Shown: positions 18,825 to 26,453 of the stretch, piece after piece
Layout of the letters: each line of letters starts with the position of its first letter
How positions within the stretch are numbered: position 1 is the first letter of the stretch
DNA from: Elusimicrobiota bacterium
GTDB taxonomy: Bacteria > CG03 > SLGR01
Assembly: GCA_003553445.1 (NCBI GenBank)
Contig: PWEK01000065.1
Coordinates: 1-59,455, forward strand
Direction: 5' to 3'
DNA: 59,455 nucleotides
The notes under the pieces: generated by a model
Told to the model about the DNA's origin: nothing
Databases searched by the model: none
Seen by the model: only the letters and a program-made list of their open reading frames with translations
Program-made: the position numbers and the translations under genes

Positions 18825-20228
18825 TTACCCGGCCTTTTCTTCTTTGTCTTCAGGATACTCCACCCGCGAATGATATATTCCAGCCAGGGTATTCAGAAAA
18901 CTGTTCTGTATTCCTTCGAGGTTTGCAAGAGTCAGGTCGCAGTTATTGAGCTGTCCGTCAATAAATTTATTGTTAATCACTTTTGTAACTACCGCTGTTA
19001 TCCTGGAATATGTCGGTTCATCCTGGGACCGGCAGGCTGCCTCTACAGAATCAGCCAGCATTAGAACCCCGGCCTCTTTAGACTTTGGCCGCGGCCCCGG
19101 ATACCTGTACTCCTTTTTGTCAACATCCGATTCGTCTTTGGCCTCTTCCAGTATCTTCTTATAGAAATATTCTATGAGAGTCGTACCGTGATGCTGGGCA
19201 ATCATATCCTTTATAACCTCGTCCAGGTTATACTCTTCAGCAAAAGAAAGCCCCACCTTAACATGCCTCTTCAGTATCAGAGCGCTTATGCTCGGGTTAA
19301 GGTTTTTATGTTTATCGGTAACATGAAGCTGATTTTCAATGAAATAATGAGGGGTTTTAAGCTTTCCGATATCATGATAATAGGCGCCCACTCTTGCAAG
19401 AAGGGGGTTTGCGCCTATCTTTTCGCAGGCATTTTCAGCAAGGTTGCCTACCATCAGCGAGTGATGGTATGTCCCCGGCGCCTCCAGCATCAGGCGCTTA
19501 AGAAGAGGCCGGTTGAAATCCCCCAGTTCCAGGAGCCTTATATCAGTTGTTATCCCGAATAAACTCTCCAATATTGGCATGACCCCGCTTGCTATTATAA
19601 CGCATGCAAGGGCATTTCCGCCCCCCCATGCAATATTCGCGCCTATCTCAACTGCCGCACTGCCCGAAACCATATCAAGAGCTCCGATGGTTATTATATT
19701 TACAGCAAGTATAAAAAGCCCGCTGCGGTTTAAATCGTTTCTGTTTCTGACTTTTCTTGAAGAATATATAGCTGAAAATCCGCCGGCGACCGCAACATAA
19801 AAAGCGGGAAGAGAAAACCCCCCGGCAATTCCTGCCAGAATAGCAATTACAAATACCGCAAAGCCCGCCGTTGCAGGGTTAATTAGTATGGTAAGAAGTA
19901 TCCCCGCAGTCCCGGCTGGAAAGAAGTAGATGCTCAGTCTCTGCGAAGATAACACCACTATCAGAATCGCCATCATCATTAGAATCACTATTTCAACAAG
20001 AAATATCTGGCGGGGGCTCTGCAGCAATTTCGGGTTGAAGATTTTAAAATAAACATAACTCAGCAGAAATATGCTTCCTGCAAAAAGAGCAAGTCCGGCT
20101 ATCTTCTTCATCCCGTTACCGAAGTACATTATAAGCGTAGAGAGCATCAGTACGCCTATTAAAACGGCAAGGGCGGATATTAACTTATTCTTAGGAGTTT
20201 TTAGTTTCTTTAAACTTTTTATATGCAT
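18825..20228 (-). CDS. pgpH: PgpH-like 7TM-HD phosphohydrolase lacking the extracytoplasmic sensor
   Basis: Membrane-bound HD-domain protein; relatives (YqfF/PgpH) degrade cyclic di-AMP. About seven hydrophobic helices fill residues 15-220, followed by an HDIG domain: LEAPGTYHHSLMVGNLAE, ARVGAYYHDIGKLKTPHYF with the HD pair, then HVKVGLSFAEEY and MIAQHHGTTLIEYFY. PgpH proteins are normally over 700 residues with a large extracytoplasmic domain between the first helix and the 7TM block. This one has only 467 residues and no such domain. It overlaps phoH by 38 nt. No diadenylate cyclase gene is present in the window. Confidence 0.85.
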   Translation of the reverse strand: MHIKSLKKLKTPKNKLISALAVLIGVLMLSTLIMYFGNGMKKIAGLALFAGSIFLLSYVYFKIFNPKLLQSPRQIFLVEIVILMMMAILIVVLSSQRLSIYFFPAGTAGILLTILINPATAGFAVFVIAILAGIAGGFSLPAFYVAVAGGFSAIYSSRKVRNRNDLNRSGLFILAVNIITIGALDMVSGSAAVEIGANIAWGGGNALACVIIASGVMPILESLFGITTDIRLLELGDFNRPLLKRLMLEAPGTYHHSLMVGNLAENACEKIGANPLLARVGAYYHDIGKLKTPHYFIENQLHVTDKHKNLNPSISALILKRHVKVGLSFAEEYNLDEVIKDMIAQHHGTTLIEYFYKKILEEAKDESDVDKKEYRYPGPRPKSKEAGVLMLADSVEAACRSQDEPTYSRITAVVTKVINNKFIDGQLNNCDLTLANLEGIQNSFLNTLAGIYHSRVEYPEDKEEKAG

Positions 20229-21075
20229 CTATTATTCTTTTAACCAGCTGGTGCCTTACAACATCCTTCTGAGAAAAATAAACAAATTCTATATCCGAGA
20301 GATTTCTTAAAATCTGTTGTATTTCCACCAAACCGCTGACCCTGTTCTTCTCCAGGTCTATCTGCGTCACATCTCCAGTTACCACAGCTCTTGAATTAAA
20401 CCCTATTCTTGTTAAAAACATTTCCATCTGCCCCGAAGACGTGTTCTGAGCCTCATCCAGCACAATCATTGCATCGTCTAAGGTGCGCCCTCTCATATAG
20501 GCCAGCGGCACTATTTCTATTATTCCGTCGCTGGCGTACTTGTGAAATTTTGACGGTCCCATTATCGTATAAAAGGCATCGTAGAGGGGCCTCAGGTAAG
20601 GATCAATTTTCTCCTGCAGATCCCCGGGTAGAAAACCAAGCTTTTCACCTGTTTCAACGACAGGCCGGGTGAGTACTATTCTGTCCACCTCCCCCGTTCG
20701 AAGACTCTTTACGGCATTAACGCACGCCAGGAAAGTCTTCCCGGTCCCCGCCGGCCCTATTGCCACCACAAGGTCCCGCTCCTGCATAGCCTTTAAATAT
20801 TCTTTCTGCTTGGAGCCCAGCGGCTTAATTTTTTTGCCTGTGGCTGTCGATATTACCTTTTCCATGTCGGAATCTTCAGCGGAAAACCTCAACTTCTCAA
20901 GCTCGCTGACTGTTTTTTCAACATTTTCCTTACTGCCTTCCACCGTTGCCGAATTTCCCCTTGCATATATCTTAACATTATTTTTTTTCTCAAGTTTTTT
21001 GAGGTTTTTGTCATATTCCCCGAAAACGGCTAAAGCTTCGCGGGAGCCGGCCATTTTTATTTTTTTTCTGCTCAC
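20191..21075 (-). CDS. phoH: PhoH-like ATPase
   Basis: PhoH/YbeZ family P-loop ATPase, usually associated with YbeY and RNA metabolism. Walker A is AIGPAGTGKTFLA (near residue 110) and Walker B is MIVLDEAQNTSSGQMEMFLTRIG; SRAVVTGDVTQIDLE is a family landmark. The N terminus holds a KH-like RNA-binding segment. The likely start is GTG 21075; GGAG immediately precedes it and is too close for a classical Shine-Dalgarno, so the ATG at residue 8 is an alternative. It is the first gene of phoH-pgpH-ybeY-dgkA-corC-corC. Confidence 0.94.
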   Translation of the reverse strand: MSRKKIKMAGSREALAVFGEYDKNLKKLEKKNNVKIYARGNSATVEGSKENVEKTVSELEKLRFSAEDSDMEKVISTATGKKIKPLGSKQKEYLKAMQERDLVVAIGPAGTGKTFLACVNAVKSLRTGEVDRIVLTRPVVETGEKLGFLPGDLQEKIDPYLRPLYDAFYTIMGPSKFHKYASDGIIEIVPLAYMRGRTLDDAMIVLDEAQNTSSGQMEMFLTRIGFNSRAVVTGDVTQIDLEKNRVSGLVEIQQILRNLSDIEFVYFSQKDVVRHQLVKRIIDAYKKFKETKNS

Positions 21076-21152
21076 TCCAAGAAGTGTTCGCCCTTACTTA
21101 TACACAAAGACAACCCGCTTCCATACTTAGAATTTGCAAGCCTCAAGAGCAA

Positions 21153-21188
21153 ACCGGATGCATCCGGCAATAAATGCCTGCATCCGGT
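21153..21188 (-). terminator. Probable terminator between the LysM gene and phoH
   Basis: A 10-bp perfect stem (ACCGGATGCA with TGCATCCGGT) encloses a 16-nt loop that can form a smaller inner hairpin. On the minus strand it lies just after the LysM gene, followed by a weak U-rich stretch. On the plus strand it is followed by eight T residues. It probably separates hisS-aspS-LysM from the phoH operon. Confidence 0.5.
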
Positions 21189-21208
21189 CAGAGTTTTTTT
21201 TAATATTT

Positions 21209-21907
21209 TCAATTCCTGGGAATAACCAGTTCCTGTCCGGGGTAAATCAAATCCGGATCGGTTATTTTATCATCATTTGCCCTGTATATCCTTTTCCATT
21301 TCCATGGATCGTTATAAATTCTTCTCTGAGCGGCAATATTCCACAGGCAATCCCTGTCTTCCTCCCAGGTGCCCACTATATAGGTGTCCGCCCTTAATCT
21401 GTCGATAATTCTTCTGGCAAGAGAGGCCGCTTCATCCGCCCTGTTCACAGAAAGCTCATAATCCTCCGCGTCAAAATACTCTTTTGCTTCTTCAAGCTTT
21501 TCTTCCGGTTCGGAAACATCTCCTCCAAGTTCTTCGGCTTCCCGGATGAGCTCCTCGGCGCTTTCAATGGCGGCTGCGGCGTCTTCCTTTCTTCTGAGCT
21601 CGGCAAGAATTCTCTCTTTACGGCTCCTTGCCAGTGCGCCGGCTTCATCAGCTTTGTTTTTAGCGCCGTAATAATCTTCATCATCCAGCATCTCCCTAGC
21701 TTCATCCAGCATTTCCTCGGGCTCTTCCACATCGGCTCCTACATCTCTTGCTTCATCAATCTCAGACTGAGCCATGGCTATAGCCCTTTCCGCCTCGAGC
21801 AAGGACACATCGGCATCCGGCACCGGAGACTTTCTCGGACACCCGGATAATACCAGAACCGCTAACCCTGTAAAAACCAGCAACTTAAAACTTTCTCTCA
21901 TCTTCAT
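21209..21907 (-). CDS. LysM-domain lipoprotein with an internal helical duplication
   Basis: A signal peptide ends in the lipobox LSGC with lipidated C23. Residues 42-95 and 112-166 are two copies of an acidic helical repeat of roughly 54 residues; each contains a 'EPEEKLEEAKE'-like segment followed by an '(E)DY...NRADEA..LAR' segment. They resemble the DUF4398-type helical hairpins of envelope lipoproteins. A LysM domain at about 174-229 (YIVGTWEEDRDCLWNIA to IYPGQELVIP) should bind peptidoglycan. The whole suggests a tether between membrane and cell wall. The start ATG 21907 has AAAGGAG upstream, and the gene is 24 nt behind aspS. Confidence 0.85.
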   Translation of the reverse strand: MKMRESFKLLVFTGLAVLVLSGCPRKSPVPDADVSLLEAERAIAMAQSEIDEARDVGADVEEPEEMLDEAREMLDDEDYYGAKNKADEAGALARSRKERILAELRRKEDAAAAIESAEELIREAEELGGDVSEPEEKLEEAKEYFDAEDYELSVNRADEAASLARRIIDRLRADTYIVGTWEEDRDCLWNIAAQRRIYNDPWKWKRIYRANDDKITDPDLIYPGQELVIPRN

Positions 21908-21931
21908 TTTTTATCTCCTTTTTTATGAATT

Positions 21932-23713
21932 TTAAGTTAATGTCTCTTCACTGTCAAGCCCTATACCCAGTTCCTTAAGCTGTTTAGTGTTTACATAAGA
22001 TGGAGCATCAGTCAGAGGCGAGTAGGCTTTCTGCGTTTTTGGAAACGGGATAACATCTCTGATTGATTCAAGCCCCATCATTTTTTCGACCAGCCTGTCT
22101 ATACCGAAAGCAAACCCGCCGTGAGGGGGAGCCCCATAGCTGAGCGCCTTTAAGAGAAAGCCGAATTTTTCATCAGCTTCAGAAGAGGAAACCCCGAGTA
22201 ACCTTAAGATTTCCTTCTGCTCTTTCAAACTGTGGATACGGATGCTGCCGCCTCCTATTTCCGATCCGTTTAAAACCAGATCGTACGCCCGGCTTTTTAT
22301 TTTAAGAGGATTATTTTTTATTAAGTTGAAGTTATCTTCTTTGGGCGCAGTAAAAGGATGATGCATTGATTTAAGCGCCCCTGTTTCCTCATCTTTTTCA
22401 AAAAGAGGATAATCCTCCACCCATACAAATTCATATCTTTTATCATCCGGGCTGTAAAACTTATCCCTCAGGCAGGATAGCGCCTTCAGAACAACACTTT
22501 CCTTATCCGCCACGAAAAAAAGAATATCCCCCTCCGAAGCTGAAAACCTGCTGCTTATCCTCTCTAGCTGTTTTTCAGTGAAGAATTTAGTTATCTGCGA
22601 ATTAAGTTTCTTATCCCTGAATCGCATCCAGGCAAGCCCCTTAGCTCCAAGGTCTTTTATTTCGTTTGTCAACCTGTCTATGTCAGAGAGTGAGATTTTC
22701 TCCCCATTTCCCACCTTAAATCCTCTCACCATACCCTTCTGCGACGCGTTTTTGAAAACCATAAAAGAAGACTCCCGCGCGATATCGGTTATATCCTTTA
22801 TTTCTATGGGGTTTCTCAAATCCGGCTTATCCGACCCGTATTTATAAAGGGCCTGCTCATAAGAAATGCTTTTAAAAGGCCTTTCCAAATCGACATCCAT
22901 AAGTTTTTTAAAAACTTTTGCCAGATACTCCTCCAGCAGATTTTTTATATCCTTCTCATCCGCAAACGACATTTCCATATCCAGCTGAGTAAATTCCGGC
23001 TGACGGTCCTGCCTCAAGTCCTCATCCCTAAAACATTTTACTATCTGAAAATACCTCATCATTCCCCCGACCATCAGAATCTGTTTGAAAAGTTGAGGAG
23101 ACTGAGGCAGCGCATAGAACTTTCCGGGATTCATTCTTGAAGGAACAAGAAAATCCCTGGCGCCTTCAGGGGTGGATTTTGTGAGAAAAGGGGTTTCAAT
23201 CTCAAGGAAATTTTTCCCGGAAAAAAAGTTTCTTGTTTCATTGAAGAACCTGTGTTTGAATATCAGGTTTTCTCTCAATCTTCCACTTCTCATTTCCAGG
23301 TACCTGTATTTCAACCTGGTATTTTCACCCACTGCCTCCATGTTCTTAAAATCAAAGGGAAGCTCCCGGCATTCATTTAAAATCTCCACCTCTTCAACTA
23401 TCACCTCTACCGCGCCTGTAGGTAACTTTTTATTTTCCGTGCCTTCAGGCCGCCTTTGAACCTTTCCCTTTATGGAAATAACGTATTCTTTTCTTATGCT
23501 GTTAGCCTTCTCTATGAGCTCCCTCTCCTTTTCGGTTCCCAGGGAGCTTTTCTCTCTTCCAAAAACAACCTGGGTTATCCCCCCGATATCTCTCAGGTCC
23601 ATAAATATAACGCCCCCATGATCCCTCCAGCTGGAGACCCATCCCGCCAACACCACATCCTTCCCCTCATCTTCAGCTCTCAGACTGCTGCAGTCTACGG
23701 TAGGTTTAAGCAT
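21932..23713 (-). CDS. aspS: Aspartyl-tRNA synthetase
   Basis: A bacterial-type class II synthetase of 593 residues: N-terminal OB fold (VLAGWVSSWRDHGGVIFMDLRD), motif 2 region FRDEDLRQDRQPEFTQLDMEMSF, the inserted GAD domain (about residues 290-420), GSEIGGGSIRIH and motif 3 GFAFGIDRLVEKMMG. Whether it is discriminating or also charges tRNA-Asn depends on whether gatCAB and asnS exist elsewhere. It overlaps hisS by 8 nt in the common hisS-aspS arrangement. Confidence 0.97.
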   Translation of the reverse strand: MLKPTVDCSSLRAEDEGKDVVLAGWVSSWRDHGGVIFMDLRDIGGITQVVFGREKSSLGTEKERELIEKANSIRKEYVISIKGKVQRRPEGTENKKLPTGAVEVIVEEVEILNECRELPFDFKNMEAVGENTRLKYRYLEMRSGRLRENLIFKHRFFNETRNFFSGKNFLEIETPFLTKSTPEGARDFLVPSRMNPGKFYALPQSPQLFKQILMVGGMMRYFQIVKCFRDEDLRQDRQPEFTQLDMEMSFADEKDIKNLLEEYLAKVFKKLMDVDLERPFKSISYEQALYKYGSDKPDLRNPIEIKDITDIARESSFMVFKNASQKGMVRGFKVGNGEKISLSDIDRLTNEIKDLGAKGLAWMRFRDKKLNSQITKFFTEKQLERISSRFSASEGDILFFVADKESVVLKALSCLRDKFYSPDDKRYEFVWVEDYPLFEKDEETGALKSMHHPFTAPKEDNFNLIKNNPLKIKSRAYDLVLNGSEIGGGSIRIHSLKEQKEILRLLGVSSSEADEKFGFLLKALSYGAPPHGGFAFGIDRLVEKMMGLESIRDVIPFPKTQKAYSPLTDAPSYVNTKQLKELGIGLDSEETLT

Positions 23714-24962
23714 TTTTCTCCTCTGTTTTTTTTATCTCTTCAATTATTTTTTCAATCTCATTTTCCGGCACTTCTTCCTGTTCACCGGTCTTCATCTTCT
23801 TAACTGTAATAACTCCGGCATTCGCTTCATTCTCCCCCATAATCAGCACCCACCCGGCATCTTTTTTATCAGCCGCCTTAAGTTTTTTTCCCGCGGGGTA
23901 ATCCTCATAATCCTCTTCAACCGAAATACCGGCCTTTCTAAGCGCAGCAGCCGACATGCGGCATTTTTTCAAATCCGCTCCCTTCAGACAGGCAAGATAT
24001 ACCTGGGGAATATTAACCTTTTTTATCCTTGCCTTATTTGCAAGCCTTTCCAGACCGAAAGCCCATCCGCAGGCGGGAACCTCCGGACCCCCAAGCTGCC
24101 TTACAAGGTTGTTATAACGTCCCCCCGCCGCGATAACGGAATCATTCGCCTTAAGTTCAAAAACTGAACCCGTATAATAATCAAGTCCTCTCACCAGCCT
24201 GTCATCTTCTTCGAAAACAACCCCCATCTCCTCAAGAAGATCTTTATAGCTTTCATATGAATCCCTGCATTTACTGCAGATATATTCGCCTAACGGCGGA
24301 ATTTCCTCAAACATACTTCTGCATTTTCTGTTCTTGCAGTCGAGCACCCTGAGGGTATTTGTATTTATCCTTCTGCGGCAGTCCCCGCAAAGAGAATCAG
24401 ATTTTTCCTGAAGAAACTTTTTAAGCTCTTCTCTGTATGAGCTCCTGCAACCCGCGCATCCTACGCTGTTTATACTGAAAACGAACTCCCCCACAGCGCA
24501 GCCTTTTGCTATTTCCGAAGCAATGCAGGCTATCTCCGCATCAATATTCGGCCCTTCAAGGCCGAAAACCTCGCATCCGATCTGATAAAACTGCCTGTAG
24601 CGGCCCTTCTGCGGGCGTTCGTAACGAAACATGGGGCCTGAATAATACACCTTCTCTCTTGTCCTGCCCCGGAGAAGCTTGTTCTCTATCATTGCCCTGA
24701 CAACGCCGGCCGTCCCCTCAGGCCGAAGCGCTATCCGACGGCCTTTTTTATCTTCAAAAGCATACATTTCTTTCGAGACTATATCTGTATCTTCCCCTAT
24801 GCTCCTGGAAAAAAGGCGCGTGTATTCCAGAGCGGGAAGGTATATCCTGCGGTAGCCGTAGCTCTCCAGTATGCCGGAGGCATTACCGGCAATCCTGCCG
24901 AGCTTCTCCGATTCGGGATAAATAATATCTCTTATTCCTCTTATTGTCCTGATTTTCTCCAT
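23706..24962 (-). CDS. hisS: Histidyl-tRNA synthetase
   Basis: A class II synthetase of 418 residues: RGIRDIIYPES at the N terminus, motif 2 MFRYERPQKGRYRQFYQIGCEVFG, the histidine-specific RGLDYYTGSVFEL and AGGRYNNLVRQLGG, and a C-terminal anticodon-binding domain. The insertion domain carries C-x2-C pairs (CAGC, CGDC, CSKC), a plausible zinc site. ATG 24962 has no Shine-Dalgarno sequence, and a strong promoter ends 12 nt upstream, so translation may begin on a leaderless or nearly leaderless mRNA. Confidence 0.96.
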   Translation of the reverse strand: MEKIRTIRGIRDIIYPESEKLGRIAGNASGILESYGYRRIYLPALEYTRLFSRSIGEDTDIVSKEMYAFEDKKGRRIALRPEGTAGVVRAMIENKLLRGRTREKVYYSGPMFRYERPQKGRYRQFYQIGCEVFGLEGPNIDAEIACIASEIAKGCAVGEFVFSINSVGCAGCRSSYREELKKFLQEKSDSLCGDCRRRINTNTLRVLDCKNRKCRSMFEEIPPLGEYICSKCRDSYESYKDLLEEMGVVFEEDDRLVRGLDYYTGSVFELKANDSVIAAGGRYNNLVRQLGGPEVPACGWAFGLERLANKARIKKVNIPQVYLACLKGADLKKCRMSAAALRKAGISVEEDYEDYPAGKKLKAADKKDAGWVLIMGENEANAGVITVKKMKTGEQEEVPENEIEKIIEEIKKTEEKNA

Positions 24963-24974
24963 ATAAACAGTGTA

Positions 24975-25003
24975 ATTCTATACTTTTTAAGAGGAGCTGT
25001 CAA
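24975..25003 (-). promoter_or_regulatory. Strong promoter of hisS-aspS, abutting the hisS start codon
   Basis: A perfect TTGACA (24998-25003), 17 nt, then TAGAAT (24975-24980) on the minus strand. The expected transcription start is near 24968, about 6 nt before the hisS ATG. Confidence 0.7.
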
Positions 25004-25237
25004 ATAACCAGACACCGAATCTCTCGTTATAAACGCCCACGATACGCGGAAGGAAATCCCGGAAAACAAAAGAAACATACCCTTCAAAGGAAATTTTAGT
25101 GTCTCATTTGACTTGCCGCTGAATACTGTTTGACCAAAAAAGAAGTAAATGGGCGGCTTTGCTCTAACTTAAAAAATAAGAGCTATAACTGTGGAATTTC
25201 TACGGCGCTTAATATGCCTGTTACAGTGATAGTTGAA
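25004..25237. other. Intergenic stretch with no recognisable gene
   Basis: Between the hisS promoter and the decayed MutS-like gene no coding frame with family resemblance, RNA gene or hairpin could be supported. It is where the template repeat and reverse transcriptase of a retroelement would be expected, but nothing A-rich on the minus strand resembles the end of the DUF1566 gene. Confidence 0.5.
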
Positions 25238-25462
25238 TTAATTTTTAAGGGTTTTATCCAGGCCGCTCTTGGGAAAACCTCCGAGAATGACAGGATTATC
25301 CGGATCGCCGGCCATCTGAAGTTTCAGTCCCGCAACTCCCGACAACACGGGCGTCCTCATCCTGTACCTGCATAAAGACTCCCACCTGCATCAGAAGCAG
25401 ACAGTCAGGGTTCTCTCTTTTCAGCGCCTCGTACTCTTTTTGAATTTGTGGGAAAATACCAT
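25238..25462 (-). pseudogene. Decayed MutS N-terminal-like (MSL) accessory gene of a DGR
   Basis: A good GGAAGG (25470-25475) precedes ATG 25462, but this frame stops after 13 codons. The next frame reads IQKEYEALKRENPDCLLLMQ and VGVFMQVQDEDARVV. After a second frameshift near 25345 the remaining frame reads SGVAGLKLQMAGDPDNPVIL then GGFPKSGLDKTLKN and stops at 25238. The composite matches the first domain of MutS, particularly the small MutS-like proteins found with DGR reverse transcriptases. Two frameshifts and a truncated C terminus show it is broken. Its position directly behind the DUF1566 target gene matches known DGR cassettes. Confidence 0.72.
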
Positions 25463-25493
25463 TTTGTATCCTTCCTTTTAAAGTCTGTCTCCG

Positions 25494-25513
25494 GCAGGGG
25501 GCTTGCCCCCTGC
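25494..25513 (-). repeat. GC-rich hairpin/cruciform behind the variable-protein gene
   Basis: A perfect inverted repeat with 8-bp arms (GCAGGGGG and CCCCCTGC) and a 4-nt loop (CAAG on the coding strand), centred about 60 nt downstream of the DUF1566 stop codon. No T tract follows on either strand, so it is a poor terminator. Its size and position fit the hairpin/cruciform that lies downstream of variable repeats in DGRs and helps target recognition. Confidence 0.6.
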
Positions 25514-25562
25514 ACCCCAAAAAATAATCAAATCATTCAAATAACCAGATGACCAAATAATC

Positions 25563-26453
25563 CTATTGTCCGCCGCGGACGGGCCACACATATTTCGTAC
25601 TCGACTTCGTGGGGTGGGCTATGAGGCCAAAGTCGAAACTCACACTGCACGCATAGGAGCCTGGTACATCCTGGTCTGTAGTAGATGACCAGTAGCGTTC
25701 CGAGATAACATCATTAAAGGGATCACCCTCCGACCAATGGCCCGTACCATCAGTATCGCTAAGCGCAGGATTATATTTCCCGTAATGAATCAAGCTCAGT
25801 AACTCGCGCACGTTCGGAAGACGCCAGTCACCCTCAGAAGAACCGTCGGTAAGACCGGCCTGGCCGTCAGCTAAATTATTGCAGTAGTTAAGCGCATCAT
25901 CCCAGGTCTCTGTTCCCGTAGGATTGGCATTCTTCGTCCATATAAGCCCCGTCAGGTTATCGGTAACCGTGCCGTCGTCGTTGTCGGTAAACCGCGGAAC
26001 CGGCCACTCCACTCCAGCCTGGTGATCGCCGTCCTGCCCCGTGCCCTCGCCGGGAATTGGGTTTCCATCAGTATCCCAGCAATCGGTATGGCCGGTCTTG
26101 GGAACCCTACTGGGCGGCATCGTTCCGGTCGAAAAAGTCATCTCCCCTCCGTTGCGGGTTATGAAGGTTTTACCATCTATTACATCTTCAGCGGTTGCCG
26201 TTGTCGTTGAACCGCCCGGCAGAGCATCGTAAATCTCCTGAAGCGTGTACATCGCAGGACCGGGCCCGGCAGATGGCGAAAGAGTCTGGTCTCCGGCCGC
26301 AGTACCGGTAGATATCCTGTTCATTATATCCGTAAGTGTCACCATTGTAGGGGCCAATTCGTCGGGGCCTTCAAGAGGGTCGCTCGCATAAGTAATCCCA
26401 CTTTTAAATACAACTACAACAAACAGAAAAATCATCAGTCTTCTTTTTCTCAT
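25563..26453 (-). CDS. Secreted DUF1566 protein, probable DGR variable protein
   Basis: A signal peptide (residues 1-23) is followed by a low-complexity linker and a C-terminal DUF1566 domain (about 155-296: FTDNDDGTVTDNLTGLIWTKNA, WRLPNVRELLSLI, YWSSTT, KYVWPVRGGQ). DUF1566 has a C-type-lectin-like fold and is a recurrent DGR target. The last 30 codons have the expected shape: conserved Y, V, F, G, K and VWPVRGGQ positions alternate with codons such as AGT, GAC, TTT, CTC, GCC, CAC and CCC that could arise from AAY. They end in a G/C-rich stretch followed by the hairpin. Ribosome-binding site GGGAGGAG precedes ATG 26453. It is likely a surface or secreted ligand-binding protein. Confidence 0.82.
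   Translation of the reverse strand: MRKRRLMIFLFVVVVFKSGITYASDPLEGPDELAPTMVTLTDIMNRISTGTAAGDQTLSPSAGPGPAMYTLQEIYDALPGGSTTTATAEDVIDGKTFITRNGGEMTFSTGTMPPSRVPKTGHTDCWDTDGNPIPGEGTGQDGDHQAGVEWPVPRFTDNDDGTVTDNLTGLIWTKNANPTGTETWDDALNYCNNLADGQAGLTDGSSEGDWRLPNVRELLSLIHYGKYNPALSDTDGTGHWSEGDPFNDVISERYWSSTTDQDVPGSYACSVSFDFGLIAHPTKSSTKYVWPVRGGQ

Noticed and set aside
25004-25237. Template repeat or reverse transcriptase of a DGR
   Set aside because: The interval is too short for an RT, and no stretch resembles the DUF1566 gene end with adenine substitutions. No RT motif (YxDD) was found in translations of the window.
25130-25375. 81-codon plus-strand frame overlapping the MutS-like pseudogene
   Set aside because: No ribosome-binding site or resemblance to a family, while the minus strand across the same bases reads as a MutS-like protein.
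25494-25513. Interpretation of the GC-rich hairpin as a Rho-independent terminator
   Set aside because: Neither strand has a T tract after the stem, and a ribosome-binding site for the MutS-like gene follows within 25 nt.
25563-25575. Small inverted repeat GTCCG/CGGAC at the end of the DUF1566 gene
   Set aside because: Only 5-bp arms in a GC-rich coding stretch; explained by codon content.
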